A DNA stretch of 64,000 nucleotides, taken from assembly GCA_035651155.1 (NCBI GenBank), contig DASRGG010000028.1, positions 124,001 to 188,000 on the forward strand. Direction: 5' to 3'. This document shows, one piece after another, positions 53,029 to 60,820 of this stretch. Both the position numbers and the translations under genes were made by a program. This stretch comes from CF-39 sp035651155. Its GTDB lineage: Bacteria; Chloroflexota; Limnocylindria; P2-11E. Positions within the stretch are counted from its first letter, which is position 1. Each line of letters starts with the position of its first letter. The notes below the pieces were generated by a model, which searched no databases, was not told the DNA's origin, and saw nothing but the letters and a program-made list of their open reading frames with translations.

Positions 53029-53054
53029 GCCGGGGGCGTCTCGTCGCCCCCGGC
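53029..53054 (+). promoter_or_regulatory. Strong hairpin between the peptide and ThiF genes
   Basis: GCCGGGGGCG / CGCCCCCGGC, perfect 10-bp stem, loop TCTCGT, no T-run. It may stabilise the upstream message or act as a partial terminator, giving more peptide than enzyme; it also lies within 12 bases of the ThiF ATG and could limit its translation. Confidence 0.6.
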
Positions 53055-53065
53055 GCTCCGATCTC

Positions 53066-54085
53066 ATGACCGTTGCGCAGTGGGCTGAGTTCAACGCCTA
53101 CCACGCCAGAAACCGCGAGCAAGCCACGCAGCTATGGCGGTTCATCGTGTTGTGCATCGGAGTCGGCGCCATGGGATCGCACGTTGCCGCTCTGCTCGCC
53201 CAGGCTGGTTGCCGGCTACTGCTCATCGATCGCGACACTCTCGACTACGCAAACCTGACGCGGCACTACGTCACTGACAGAGGCTTGATCGGTAGACCAA
53301 AGGCGCACGCGCTTGCGGAGAAGCTGCGTCAGGAAGTCCCGACTCTCCAGCTGATTCGCGGCATCAAGGGCGACGTCGAGCAGATGACGGATCCCGAGCT
53401 TGCGGCTCTTGTCGGCCAGGCGAGTCTTGTCGTTGGCTCATCGGGCCGAGACGCGGTCGATCATCGGGTCAATCGGATCGCGAGAGATCTTCACCTGCCA
53501 CTCGTGGTGCCTTCTCTTTGGGGCGAGAACGATGTCCAGGTTCTCGGCGACGTTCACGTCATCCCGTGGCACCAGCGCGAGCGTCGACGCGGCGCGTGCT
53601 TTGAGTGCCTGCGTCGACCAACCTCTGAAGCACCGGCTCCAGCCGAAGCGCAACCCGGAGCGGCGGCAGAAGTCATTCGCGTGGCGAGCCTCACAGCCGA
53701 GATCGTTCTTGCGCTACTTCTCTCGGACTCGCCGCAATTCCGCGCGATCATGCGAAACCTTGATCGAGCAGCCTGCTACTACGTCGTGCCGCGTTGGCCG
53801 CCGACGACGCGGGCCGTCATAGCAAGAGCGCGACGGGACTGTGCGGCGTGCTCGACAGCGCCGACCATTGAGCGGCGAGTGCCGACCTGGGACACCGGCC
53901 CAATTCGTGACTGGCTTATTGGAGCGGGTCTCGCCAGCACGGCCCTCTGGCATCAGCTCGTGCCGGGTCTGGACTTCGCCACGACGCTGGCCTTCATCGG
54001 ACTCGTGGGTCTGTGGTGGCGGGACAGGCTCCCCAGTTACTCCGAAGCGATCCGAGCGGTCCGCAACTGGTGGGGCGGGCGGTAA
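53066..54085 (+). CDS. ThiF/E1-like adenylating enzyme with a C-terminal hydrophobic segment
   Basis: 339 residues. ATP-binding GVGAMGSH (33-40), LLIDRDTLDYANLTRHYV with the nucleotide Asp and the Asn-Leu-x-Arg element, and two CxxC pairs (ACFECLRR, DCAACS) forming the zinc site of E1/MoeB/ThiF proteins. The C-terminus adds a hydrophobic helix (LDFATTLAFIGLVGLWW), so it may be membrane-bound. E1-like enzymes adenylate a protein or peptide C-terminus; the neighbouring 67-residue peptide is a candidate. No ubiquitin-like, E2 or JAB gene is nearby. First large gene of the rightward mobility operon. Confidence 0.8.
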   Translation: MTVAQWAEFNAYHARNREQATQLWRFIVLCIGVGAMGSHVAALLAQAGCRLLLIDRDTLDYANLTRHYVTDRGLIGRPKAHALAEKLRQEVPTLQLIRGIKGDVEQMTDPELAALVGQASLVVGSSGRDAVDHRVNRIARDLHLPLVVPSLWGENDVQVLGDVHVIPWHQRERRRGACFECLRRPTSEAPAPAEAQPGAAAEVIRVASLTAEIVLALLLSDSPQFRAIMRNLDRAACYYVVPRWPPTTRAVIARARRDCAACSTAPTIERRVPTWDTGPIRDWLIGAGLASTALWHQLVPGLDFATTLAFIGLVGLWWRDRLPSYSEAIRAVRNWWGGR

Positions 54086-54300
54086 TGGAAGAACTCCTCG
54101 GCGTCTTGGCTTGGCGAGTCACCTGGTGGCTCATCCGCATCCTCTGGCTGCCCTTCCTCGTCGTCGCCATCGTCGCTTACGTCGTTCTACCGGCTCTTAG
54201 CGAGCTGGGTCGGCTGGTCCTAACCCCAGAGGGACTTGCGGCCGCCGGTCTATTAGCTGTCTGGCTGTGGCGACCTCGCAGGAGATCCAGGCGTGAGTAA
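54085..54300 (+). CDS. Small membrane protein
   Basis: 71 residues; its ATG overlaps the TAA of the ThiF-like gene (TAATG). Two hydrophobic segments (WWLIRILWLPFLVVAIVAYV and LTPEGLAAAGLLAVWLW) end in an Arg-rich tail (RPRRRSRRE). Probably an inner-membrane component of the element's transfer module; family unknown. It overlaps the next small gene by 8 bases. Confidence 0.65.
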   Translation: MEELLGVLAWRVTWWLIRILWLPFLVVAIVAYVVLPALSELGRLVLTPEGLAAAGLLAVWLWRPRRRSRRE

Positions 54301-54478
54301 CCAGTGTCCGCGCTGTGGTCGCATTGCCGCGGCAGCCGGGCATCCCTTGCTCAGCGACTGGGAAGAGTGTGTCGCGCTTGAGGAACAGCTCGCCAAATGG
54401 ACGGCGGAGTGGAGTCGCACCTCCACTTCTACCGCAACGTCTCCAAGTACATCAGACCGACGCTTGTCTGTTGACTAG
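54293..54478 (+). CDS. Very small putative zinc-finger protein
   Basis: 61 residues, GTG start inside the previous gene's end. N-terminal NQCPRCGR and later WEECVALEEQLAKW; the tail is Ser/Thr-rich low complexity. Coupling to the upstream gene by an 8-base overlap supports reality. Function unknown. Its stop lies inside a cluster of TTGACT repeats. Confidence 0.5.
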   Translation: MSNQCPRCGRIAAAAGHPLLSDWEECVALEEQLAKWTAEWSRTSTSTATSPSTSDRRLSVD

Positions 54479-54516
54479 TTGACTGTGATGGATCATCAAT
54501 TGACTAGGATGGTCAA
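54471..54516. repeat. TTGACT repeat cluster, possible operator
   Basis: TTGACT at 54471, 54479 and 54500 and the inverted GGTCAA at 54511, with TGATGGATCATCA between them. A similar site (AATGATCCATTGACT) lies at 58791-58805, before the XRE gene, and TTGACTAG also occurs at the hsdR promoter. Possible shared operator for an element-encoded regulator. Confidence 0.5.
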
Positions 54517-54709
54517 TAGAAAGGAGGACCATTATCAAGCTGCCGGCGCGGTCGACGAGTTAGAACTCGAACGACAGCGCGAGAGTGATCCATTGCGACC
54601 ACTGGTCGTGCTGCTACTAGAGATCGCCCGCCGGCAGTTGAGGGAGGAGAGAGAAGAGGCACCCGTCGGTGCCAGCCTGCCCGAGAAAGATCACGATGCC
54701 CGGCCTTGA
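54509..54709 (+). CDS. Small hypothetical protein before the VirD4-like gene
   Basis: 66 residues from ATG 54509; ATG 54488 and TTG 54479 are alternatives. Charged and helical: DELELERQRESDPLRPLVVL then EIARRQLREEREEAP. An AAGGAGG at 54521 lies inside this frame without a start codon after it, which casts doubt on the exact start. It overlaps the VirD4-like gene by 14 bases. Confidence 0.4.
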   Translation: MVNRKEDHYQAAGAVDELELERQRESDPLRPLVVLLLEIARRQLREEREEAPVGASLPEKDHDARP

Positions 54710-56990
54710 CCTGGTCCAAGCTGCTTTCCTACCCGCTCTCGCCGCTGCCGGCTTCTTGGCGTTGGCCGTCCGCGCGCGATTGCAGCGTTTCCCGGGCGAG
54801 CTCTACACCGTCTCCGCCTCCCCTTCGACTCAACTTCCCGTCCAGTTCTTCCAGAGCCTCCACGGGCTTCTCCGGCCGCGCTGGCGGCGCTTGCTACACG
54901 GTCAGCCGTGGGTTTCGATCGAACTTCTTGGTCGGAACGCCGGGGTGCAGTTTCGGATCTGGATCCCAAGAGGCGAGCGGCCCTTCATCGAGTCGATCCT
55001 TCGCGCCTCCTACCCCGGCGTTGAGCTAACTCCGAGTACTGAGACGCCGCTCCCCTCCGAGGTCGCAGTCGCGAGCGTTCGTCTCGCACGGGGAAACTTC
55101 CGCCCCATCCGCCGTGAGTTCGACCAAGAACCGCTATCGAGCTTGTTCTGGACGCTGGCCCGTCCGCAAGGAGCGGAGTCGATCGCGTTGCAGCTCCTCG
55201 TCAAACCGAAAGCGTCCGGCTGGCAGGTGCCTGCGCGGATCGTCGCCCAATCGCTGCGCGATGGTCGGCGCGGTCTCGGTCAACTCTTGCTCGGCGTAAG
55301 GCCCGATGCCGCCGCCTCGCAGTTCGAACGCGACCAAGCGCAGGCGATCGAAGAGAAGGCACGCGAGCTCGGCTTCGACTGCGTCTTTCGGGTCGTTGCT
55401 GCCGCGGACGACAAGGACAAGGCCCGCGAGTTTCTGCGCTCGGGTGCGGCGAGCCTCCGTCCCTTCAGCGCTACCAATTCATTCGACTTCGGCAAAGTGT
55501 TCTTCGAGCGACAGTTCCGCGAGGACTTCGCGGCTCGGCATTTCGGTCTCGCTCCCTCGATCCTCTTGACCGCCGAGGAGCTCGCTGGCTTATGGCACCT
55601 ACCTGCTGAAGCCCTGCCACAAGTCTCGGTCGTCCGCTCGCCGAAGCTGCCGCCGCCACCCGGAGTGAGTGAGGGCGACCGGCTCGTCGGCTTCTCTACG
55701 TGGCCGGGATCACAACCGGTGCGCCTCTCGGTTGAGGACTCGCGCCATCACTTCCACCTGTTGGGTGCGACCGGTACCGGCAAGACCACCGCGATGATCA
55801 ACCTCGCCGCGCAAGACATCGCCGCGGGTCGCGGTGTCGGGGTACTCGATCCGAAAGGGGATCTCATCGAGCGACTGATCCCGCGCATCCCGCGCGACCG
55901 TCTCAAGGACGTCGTCCTCATCAGCCCGCAGGAGAGCGACCTCACGGTGGGCATCAATCCGCTCGAGGCGGCAGCAGGCGAGGACCGTGACCTCGTCGCC
56001 GAAAACACGCTCACGATCTTCAAACGGATCTATGAGCGCTACTGGGGGATGCGGACTGACGACATTCTCAAGTCGGCCCTTCTCACTCTCCTGCGAAAGC
56101 CAAACGCCACGCTCGCCCATATCCCCCTCCTACTGACCGATGCCGACTTCCGCCGTCGGGTTGTGACGGGTCTGAATGACCCGATTGGTCTCGATCACTT
56201 CTGGGCCTGGTACGAGAAGCTCTCCGACGCGCAGCGGGGCGAGGCAATCGGACCGGTCCTCAATAAGCTGCGGGATTTCCTGGTCCGCCCGCGACTGCGT
56301 CGACTGCTTTGTCAGCCGCGTTCAACGGTTGATCTCCGCCGGGTGATCGATTCCGGTCAGATCCTCCTCGCCGATCTATCTGTAGGTCGGTGGGGTGAGA
56401 CGACAGCCGGACTGATCGGGTCATTTCTCGTCGCCAAGCTATGGCAGGCGGCCCTGGCGCGGGCAGCGATACCCGAGGAGACGCGAGCCGACTTCTTCCT
56501 CTTCATCGATGAGTTCCAGCACTTCCTTGGCATCGCCGGACCATTCGCTGATGCCCTTGCCCAGGCGAGGAGCCTGCGGCTCTCCCTCACGATCGCCAAT
56601 CAACACCTAGGCCAACTCCCGCGGGATCTGCGCGAGGCGATTAGCTCTAACGCCCGCAGTCGCGCCGTCTTTCAGTGCGGGCAGGATGACGCGAGTTACT
56701 TGGCCCGAGAGTTCGCGCCACTCGACGCGACGGCTCTTATGTCTCTGCCGCGCTTTGAGATGGCGGCCCGCTTGTCGATCCGAGGCGAGACGTCGCGACC
56801 TTTCACCCTGCGCACGCTCCCATCAACCGAATTGCCGGACCGCGCTTACGCGGCCGAAGTTCGCGACATCTCTCTCGCCAAGTACGGTCGCCACGTCGCT
56901 GTGGTCGACCGCGAGCTGCAGGCCACGCTCGCGCCGATGGAGGAACCGAAGCTCCCTGGTTTCGGAGTCGGTCGGAGGCCGAGACGATGA
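54696..56990 (+). CDS. VirD4/TraD-like DNA-transfer ATPase
   Basis: 764 residues. Hydrophobic N-terminus (AFLPALAAAGFLALAV), then a long domain and a P-loop ATPase core: HFHLLGATGTGKTTAM (Walker A near residue 358), VLDPKGDLIERL, FFLFIDEFQHF (Walker B near 602) and TIANQHLGQLP. This is the pattern of type IV secretion coupling proteins, hexameric pumps that pass DNA to a channel. No VirB proteins or relaxase are nearby, so it may use another system's channel or support plasmid maintenance. Its stop overlaps the methyltransferase ATG. Confidence 0.85.
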   Translation: MPGLDLVQAAFLPALAAAGFLALAVRARLQRFPGELYTVSASPSTQLPVQFFQSLHGLLRPRWRRLLHGQPWVSIELLGRNAGVQFRIWIPRGERPFIESILRASYPGVELTPSTETPLPSEVAVASVRLARGNFRPIRREFDQEPLSSLFWTLARPQGAESIALQLLVKPKASGWQVPARIVAQSLRDGRRGLGQLLLGVRPDAAASQFERDQAQAIEEKARELGFDCVFRVVAAADDKDKAREFLRSGAASLRPFSATNSFDFGKVFFERQFREDFAARHFGLAPSILLTAEELAGLWHLPAEALPQVSVVRSPKLPPPPGVSEGDRLVGFSTWPGSQPVRLSVEDSRHHFHLLGATGTGKTTAMINLAAQDIAAGRGVGVLDPKGDLIERLIPRIPRDRLKDVVLISPQESDLTVGINPLEAAAGEDRDLVAENTLTIFKRIYERYWGMRTDDILKSALLTLLRKPNATLAHIPLLLTDADFRRRVVTGLNDPIGLDHFWAWYEKLSDAQRGEAIGPVLNKLRDFLVRPRLRRLLCQPRSTVDLRRVIDSGQILLADLSVGRWGETTAGLIGSFLVAKLWQAALARAAIPEETRADFFLFIDEFQHFLGIAGPFADALAQARSLRLSLTIANQHLGQLPRDLREAISSNARSRAVFQCGQDDASYLAREFAPLDATALMSLPRFEMAARLSIRGETSRPFTLRTLPSTELPDRAYAAEVRDISLAKYGRHVAVVDRELQATLAPMEEPKLPGFGVGRRPRR

Positions 56991-57955
56991 AGCGGCCGAG
57001 CCTTAACCGCATCTACCAAGGCGACGCCGAACAGGTCTTGCGCCACTGGCCAGCCGGCTTGGTCGACCTTTGCGTAACCTCACCGCCGTACTACCAGCTC
57101 CGCGACTACGGCCACGTCGATCAGCTGGGCCTCGAGAAGGCACCCGAGGACTACATCCGCCGACTGACACGGGTCCTAGGTCAAGTGCGGCGGGTCCTAA
57201 AGCCACAAGGCTCGCTCTACCTCAACCTCGGCGACACCTACCGCAATAAGACCCTCCTTGGCATTCCCTGGCGTGTCGTCAGGGAGCTGCAGCGGCGCGG
57301 CTGGTACCTCCGCAACGCCATCGTCTGGCACAAGCCAAACGGGGTGCCGAGTGCCATCAAGGACCGGATGACGAACCACTACGAGTTCGTCTTCCACCTG
57401 ACCCGCTCGCGCCGGTATTACTTCGATCTAGATCCGCTCCGAATCCCGAACGTCGACTCGCGGACGCGGCACCTCACGGGCCCAGTACGCCGTGGCGCGC
57501 AGGGCCTCGAACATCGCTCGGGCGTCCCCGTGGCCGGCAACTTCGTCCCGGATCGGCGCGGCAAGAATCCGGGCGACGTCTGGACGATCGGTCCCGAGAC
57601 CCGCGCCAAGCGCTACATCGTCCCGGGCGAAACGACCCACTTCGCCCCGTTCCCCGAAACGATCGCGGAGCGACCGATCCTCGCCGCCTCGCCCGCGCGG
57701 GGAGTCGTTCTCGATCCGTTCGTCGGCTCCGGCACGACGGCGCTCGTCGCGAGACGACACGGCCGCCGCTACGTCGGCATCGAACTCGTCCCGAGCTTCG
57801 TCAAGCTCGCTCGCGCCAGGCTCCGACGCGACGCCAACTGTTCTGATCGCCTGATCGCCACCTGTTCTGTTCGCAGAACAGCGAGGCCGGAAAGAGAGGC
57901 CGAGAAACAGCGATCTTCCGCGCTGAGTTTCTCCGCATCGAGGAGCGCCGCGTGA
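56987..57955 (+). CDS. DNA methyltransferase (N4-cytosine/N6-adenine, SPPY type)
   Basis: 322 residues. VTSPPYYQLRDYG (catalytic motif IV, SPPY at 32-35) precedes VLDPFVGSGTTALVA (SAM-binding motif I near 245), the permuted beta-class order. A target-recognition stretch lies between them. SPPY favours N4-cytosine methylation, but adenine cannot be excluded. No cognate nuclease is adjacent, so it is probably an orphan methylase protecting the element. The C-terminal ~40 residues are Arg/Ser-rich. Overlaps both neighbours by 4 bases. Confidence 0.88.
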   Translation: MKRPSLNRIYQGDAEQVLRHWPAGLVDLCVTSPPYYQLRDYGHVDQLGLEKAPEDYIRRLTRVLGQVRRVLKPQGSLYLNLGDTYRNKTLLGIPWRVVRELQRRGWYLRNAIVWHKPNGVPSAIKDRMTNHYEFVFHLTRSRRYYFDLDPLRIPNVDSRTRHLTGPVRRGAQGLEHRSGVPVAGNFVPDRRGKNPGDVWTIGPETRAKRYIVPGETTHFAPFPETIAERPILAASPARGVVLDPFVGSGTTALVARRHGRRYVGIELVPSFVKLARARLRRDANCSDRLIATCSVRRTARPEREAEKQRSSALSFSASRSAA

Positions 57956-58776
57956 GCACATCAATGCTCTCGGCTCGGGAAACGGAGGCGCTGCTACTGA
58001 TCGGCTGCTACCGCTATCTGACCCGGAAACAAGTCGAAGAGTTCCTGCTGGCCGACGTCGGGATGACTCCGCTGTCGCGGGAGGTCGTGACCAGGCGGAT
58101 CCTGCGCCGCCTGACGGTCCGTGGGCTGATCAGGGCCACAGATCGGCTCGTCGGCGGTCGGGGCGGCGGCTCGGTCGGCCTGGCCTATTCCCTGACGGCC
58201 GATGGCGCTCAGTTCGCGGCCTCCCTTGAGCCGGGCCTTCCAGCGCGACGACCGGCTGCAAAGGGCACGTTCCTCCTGCAGCACGCCTTGGTCACGGCTG
58301 ATTTCGCGCTGGCCCTCCGCCGAGCAGCGAACGCGCAGGGTCACGAGCTTCTCGAATGGGAGTGCGACTGGAAGGCTGCCGTACGACTTGGATCCTCCGC
58401 AGTCGTTCCCGACGCGCACTTCGTCTACGCCACTCCAGATCGTGAGCTTGAGGCTTTCCTCGAAGTGGATCTCGGCACCGAAGGCACGCGGTTCTTTGCC
58501 AGAAAGATCGCCCGCTACATCGACCTGTTTAGAAGTGGCTCCTGGCAGAAGCGCTTCCCGATCTGGCCAGTGGTCCTGGTCGTGACGCCGACTGAACAAC
58601 GGATCGCGGCCATCAAACGCGCCACCGAAAACGCGATCGAGCGTGAGCCAGACGCATCGAAGCTTTGGAAGCAGATGGAGTTCGCATTCGCCGCGCTGCC
58701 AAGAGTCGTGGCGGAGTCACCGCTCGCCTCGATCTGGAGCGTCGCGGGGAAGAAGACCGAATGCGCGCTTCTATAG
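57952..58776 (+). CDS. Replication-relaxation family protein
   Basis: 274 residues, GTG start overlapping the methylase stop. Winged-helix-like N-terminus (LIGCYRYLTRKQVEEFLL, VVTRRILRRLTVRGLIRA), then TFLLQHALVTADFALAL and FLEVDLGTEGTRFFARKIAR, with Asp/Glu and Lys residues arranged like a nuclease-type core. Matches my recollection of the replication-relaxation family found on actinobacterial and Chloroflexota plasmids and integrative elements. It suggests the element can replicate or nick as a circle. Confidence 0.78.
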   Translation: MSTSMLSARETEALLLIGCYRYLTRKQVEEFLLADVGMTPLSREVVTRRILRRLTVRGLIRATDRLVGGRGGGSVGLAYSLTADGAQFAASLEPGLPARRPAAKGTFLLQHALVTADFALALRRAANAQGHELLEWECDWKAAVRLGSSAVVPDAHFVYATPDRELEAFLEVDLGTEGTRFFARKIARYIDLFRSGSWQKRFPIWPVVLVVTPTEQRIAAIKRATENAIEREPDASKLWKQMEFAFAALPRVVAESPLASIWSVAGKKTECALL

Positions 58777-58836
58777 GATCGTCTGGAATGAATGATCCAT
58801 TGACTGAGAAGAATGCGATCGATAAACTCTTGGTAA

Positions 58837-59250
58837 ATGCCCCGGCGCAGCAAGATGACAAAGCACCAAGGGGGCACCGACCGACTCGGACCGGTTCTCC
58901 ACCGCCTACGAACGGAGCGGAGCATCCCGGCCAGTCGCCTCTCACGGGAGACGGGTCTGTCGCCCTCCTACCTCAACTACCTGGAACGGGGACGTTTCGG
59001 GGACGTTGGGATCGAGAAGTTCGCAAGACTCGTCCGAGCGATGCAACTCTCGGCCGATCAGGTCCTCGCGGAGGCGGGCTATCTGCCCGCCGTGACGCAG
59101 AAGAAGCTCCCGGATCTAACGACCTATCTGCGAGCCCAATACAAGCTCTCACCAGCCAAGCTGGAGCTGGCGGTTCAATTCCTTCAGTTCCTGTCCCAAC
59201 CAAACCGGCGACGCCGAACGCCACAAGCGGAGAAGGAACCGAGGAAATGA
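58837..59250 (+). CDS. XRE-family transcriptional regulator
   Basis: 137 residues. HTH in LRTERSIPASRLSRETGL and SPSYLNYLERGRF, followed by FARLVRAMQLSADQVLAEAG. The basic C-terminus overlaps the recombinase ATG (ATGA), so the pair is co-translated. A candidate operator with TTGACT lies 30 bases upstream. It may repress recombinase and transfer genes. Confidence 0.8.
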   Translation: MPRRSKMTKHQGGTDRLGPVLHRLRTERSIPASRLSRETGLSPSYLNYLERGRFGDVGIEKFARLVRAMQLSADQVLAEAGYLPAVTQKKLPDLTTYLRAQYKLSPAKLELAVQFLQFLSQPNRRRRTPQAEKEPRK

Positions 59251-60806
59251 ATCGAGCGGTCATCTACGTCCGGGTCTCTTCGAAAGAGCAGGCGGAGGGT
59301 GGCTACTCGATCGAAGCGCAACTCGAAGCTTGCCGGAAGTACGCGCGCGAACAGGGCTGGATGGTCGTCCGCGAGTACAGCGACGCCGGCGAATCGGCCA
59401 CCACCGCGGCTCGTCCGCAACTTCGGCAGATGCTCGCCGATCTCACCAGCGGCGACGTCGCCGCATCTCATCTCGTCTTTCATAAGTACGACCGCCTAGC
59501 GCGAAACGTCAGCGATCACCTCGAGATCATTGAGCGCCTCAAGCGTCAGGGGATTGGCTCTGTTTCCGCGACCGAGCGCATTGAAGACACGCCCGCTGGT
59601 CGAATGGTCTCAACGATCATCGCCTCGGTTGCCGCCTGGTATTCGGAGAACCTCGGTCAAGAAGCCAAGAAGGGCATGGAGCAGAAGGCGCGCGAGGGCA
59701 TCTGGCCGTCGTTTGCACCGCTCGGCTATCGGAATGTTCGCAAGGGCACCGGTCGACGAGCGGAGTCCGTTCTTGAACCGGATCCGGCGATAGCGCCATT
59801 TATTCGGGAAGCATTCGACTTGTATGCGACCGGTCGATGGACGCTGACGAACCTGCACTCCGAAATGACGCGCCGGGGACTCCGCACGCGCACAGGGAAA
59901 CCGTGGAGTCGGTCGAAGCTTGCCAAAGCTCTCAAGAACAAGATCTACGTTGGAATCATCAGTTGGGGTGAGGTCGAGCGGCCCGGCATTCACGAACCGC
60001 TCGTCTCGCAAGAGCTATTCGATCGCGTCCAGGCCACGATCAAGGACCACGACAAGGCAGGCCCGAGAACTAGAAAGCATCCGCATCAGCTACGCGGGAC
60101 GCTTCTGTGCAGCTCTTGCGGCTCAAAGCTCTGTTTCACCCTAGCCAGGGGCAAGAGCGGCGGTCTGTTCGCGTACTTCTTCTGCGTCGGCCGTTCGCAG
60201 AAGAGGACCGAGTGCAAGGAGAGGGCGATCCGAGTCTCGGAGATCGACGCGCAGGTTGCCGCGATCTACCGAGGGCTAAAGCTCACCGACGCTGGGCGGC
60301 AGCGCCTCCTCGCCAGGCTCGATGCCGAGATTGCTGACCAAGAGACTGCGGGTCTCGCGACGGCCGCGCGTGACACCTTGCGGTTAGCCAGACTCCAGTC
60401 GGAGCGCGAAACCTTGATGCAGGCGCTTTATGACAAGGCGATTTCGATGGATCTTCTTAAGAGTGAGCAGGCACGGATTGATGCGGAGGAGGAAGAGCTG
60501 CGCCAGCATCTCGCTATTGACCGCACTGTCATGACGAAAGCGCGAGACTTAGCCGATCGCGCTCTTCGCGTCCTCGCGGAGTGCGCAGGTTGGTACGGCA
60601 GGGCAGAAGCCGAGCTGCGGCACGCGATGAACCGGGCGCTCTTCAGAGCGATCTACGTCGGGGATGGGATGGTGAGGGCCGTCGAGCTTCGGCAGCCCCT
60701 TCAGGCGCTCTTTGAGCCCCTGAGTTTGAATAGTGTCCTTACTGGTGAGCCAGGAGGGATTCGAACCCACGACCAAGGGATTAAGAGTCCCCTGCTCTAC
60801 CGCTGA
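59247..60806 (+). CDS. Large serine recombinase (integrase)
   Basis: 519 residues as read. N-terminal resolvase domain: VIYVRVSSKEQAEGGYSIEA (catalytic Ser14), HKYDRLARN and TPAGRMVSTIIASVA. Recombinase domain (FAPLGYRNVR, VLEPDPAIAPFIREAF), zinc ribbon (LLCSSCGSKLCF ... FFCVGRSQKRTECK) and a C-terminal coiled coil. It catalyses integration and excision. The final ~20 residues (GGIRTHDQGIKSPLLYR) are merely the antisense of tRNA-Lys; in the excised circle the frame would continue into the fragment at 37953. Confidence 0.95.
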   Translation: MNRAVIYVRVSSKEQAEGGYSIEAQLEACRKYAREQGWMVVREYSDAGESATTAARPQLRQMLADLTSGDVAASHLVFHKYDRLARNVSDHLEIIERLKRQGIGSVSATERIEDTPAGRMVSTIIASVAAWYSENLGQEAKKGMEQKAREGIWPSFAPLGYRNVRKGTGRRAESVLEPDPAIAPFIREAFDLYATGRWTLTNLHSEMTRRGLRTRTGKPWSRSKLAKALKNKIYVGIISWGEVERPGIHEPLVSQELFDRVQATIKDHDKAGPRTRKHPHQLRGTLLCSSCGSKLCFTLARGKSGGLFAYFFCVGRSQKRTECKERAIRVSEIDAQVAAIYRGLKLTDAGRQRLLARLDAEIADQETAGLATAARDTLRLARLQSERETLMQALYDKAISMDLLKSEQARIDAEEEELRQHLAIDRTVMTKARDLADRALRVLAECAGWYGRAEAELRHAMNRALFRAIYVGDGMVRAVELRQPLQALFEPLSLNSVLTGEPGGIRTHDQGIKSPLLYR

Positions 60807-60817
60807 GCTACTGGCCC
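60743..60817 (-). tRNA. tRNA-Lys (CTT), host of the integrated element
   Basis: Acceptor GGGCCAG pairs with CTGGCTC (one G-U at position 2-71), discriminator A and encoded CCA. Anticodon loop CTCTTAA gives CTT. The T stem GTGGG / CCCTC has one T-T mismatch. The flaws sit only in the 3' quarter, next to the element, as expected if integration replaced the 3' end. Confidence 0.92.
60745..60757 (+). repeat. Right attachment site (attR) in the tRNA 3' end
   Basis: GTGAGCCAGGAGG, complement of the tRNA-Lys acceptor/T-arm 3' side; 12 of 13 bases match the left copy at 37951. Confidence 0.65.
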
Positions 60818-60820
60818 ACG

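Larger units (their letters stand above)
37951..60757. mobile_element. Integrated element in tRNA-Lys (about 22.8 kb)
   Basis: Bounded by a 13-base repeat with one difference (GTGAGCCAGAAGG at 37951, GTGAGCCAGGAGG at 60745). The right copy is the 3' end of tRNA-Lys(CTT); the left copy lies where base composition drops from the ~70% GC chromosome to roughly 55-60%. It carries a large serine recombinase at its right end, a replication-relaxation protein, a VirD4-like ATPase, XRE regulators and a type I restriction operon with accessory genes. No relaxase or other T4SS component is recognised, so it may be mobilisable rather than self-conjugative. Confidence 0.8.

Noticed and set aside
58665..59246. 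N-terminal extension of the serine recombinase by 194 codons
   Set aside because: The conserved resolvase start VIYVRVSS immediately follows the ATG at 59247, which overlaps the XRE stop; the upstream part overlaps two real genes.
37951..60757. BREX, DISARM or another named multi-gene defence system in the element
   Set aside because: No PglZ, BrxL, BrxC, DrmA/B or similar signature genes; the recognisable core is a plain type I restriction system.
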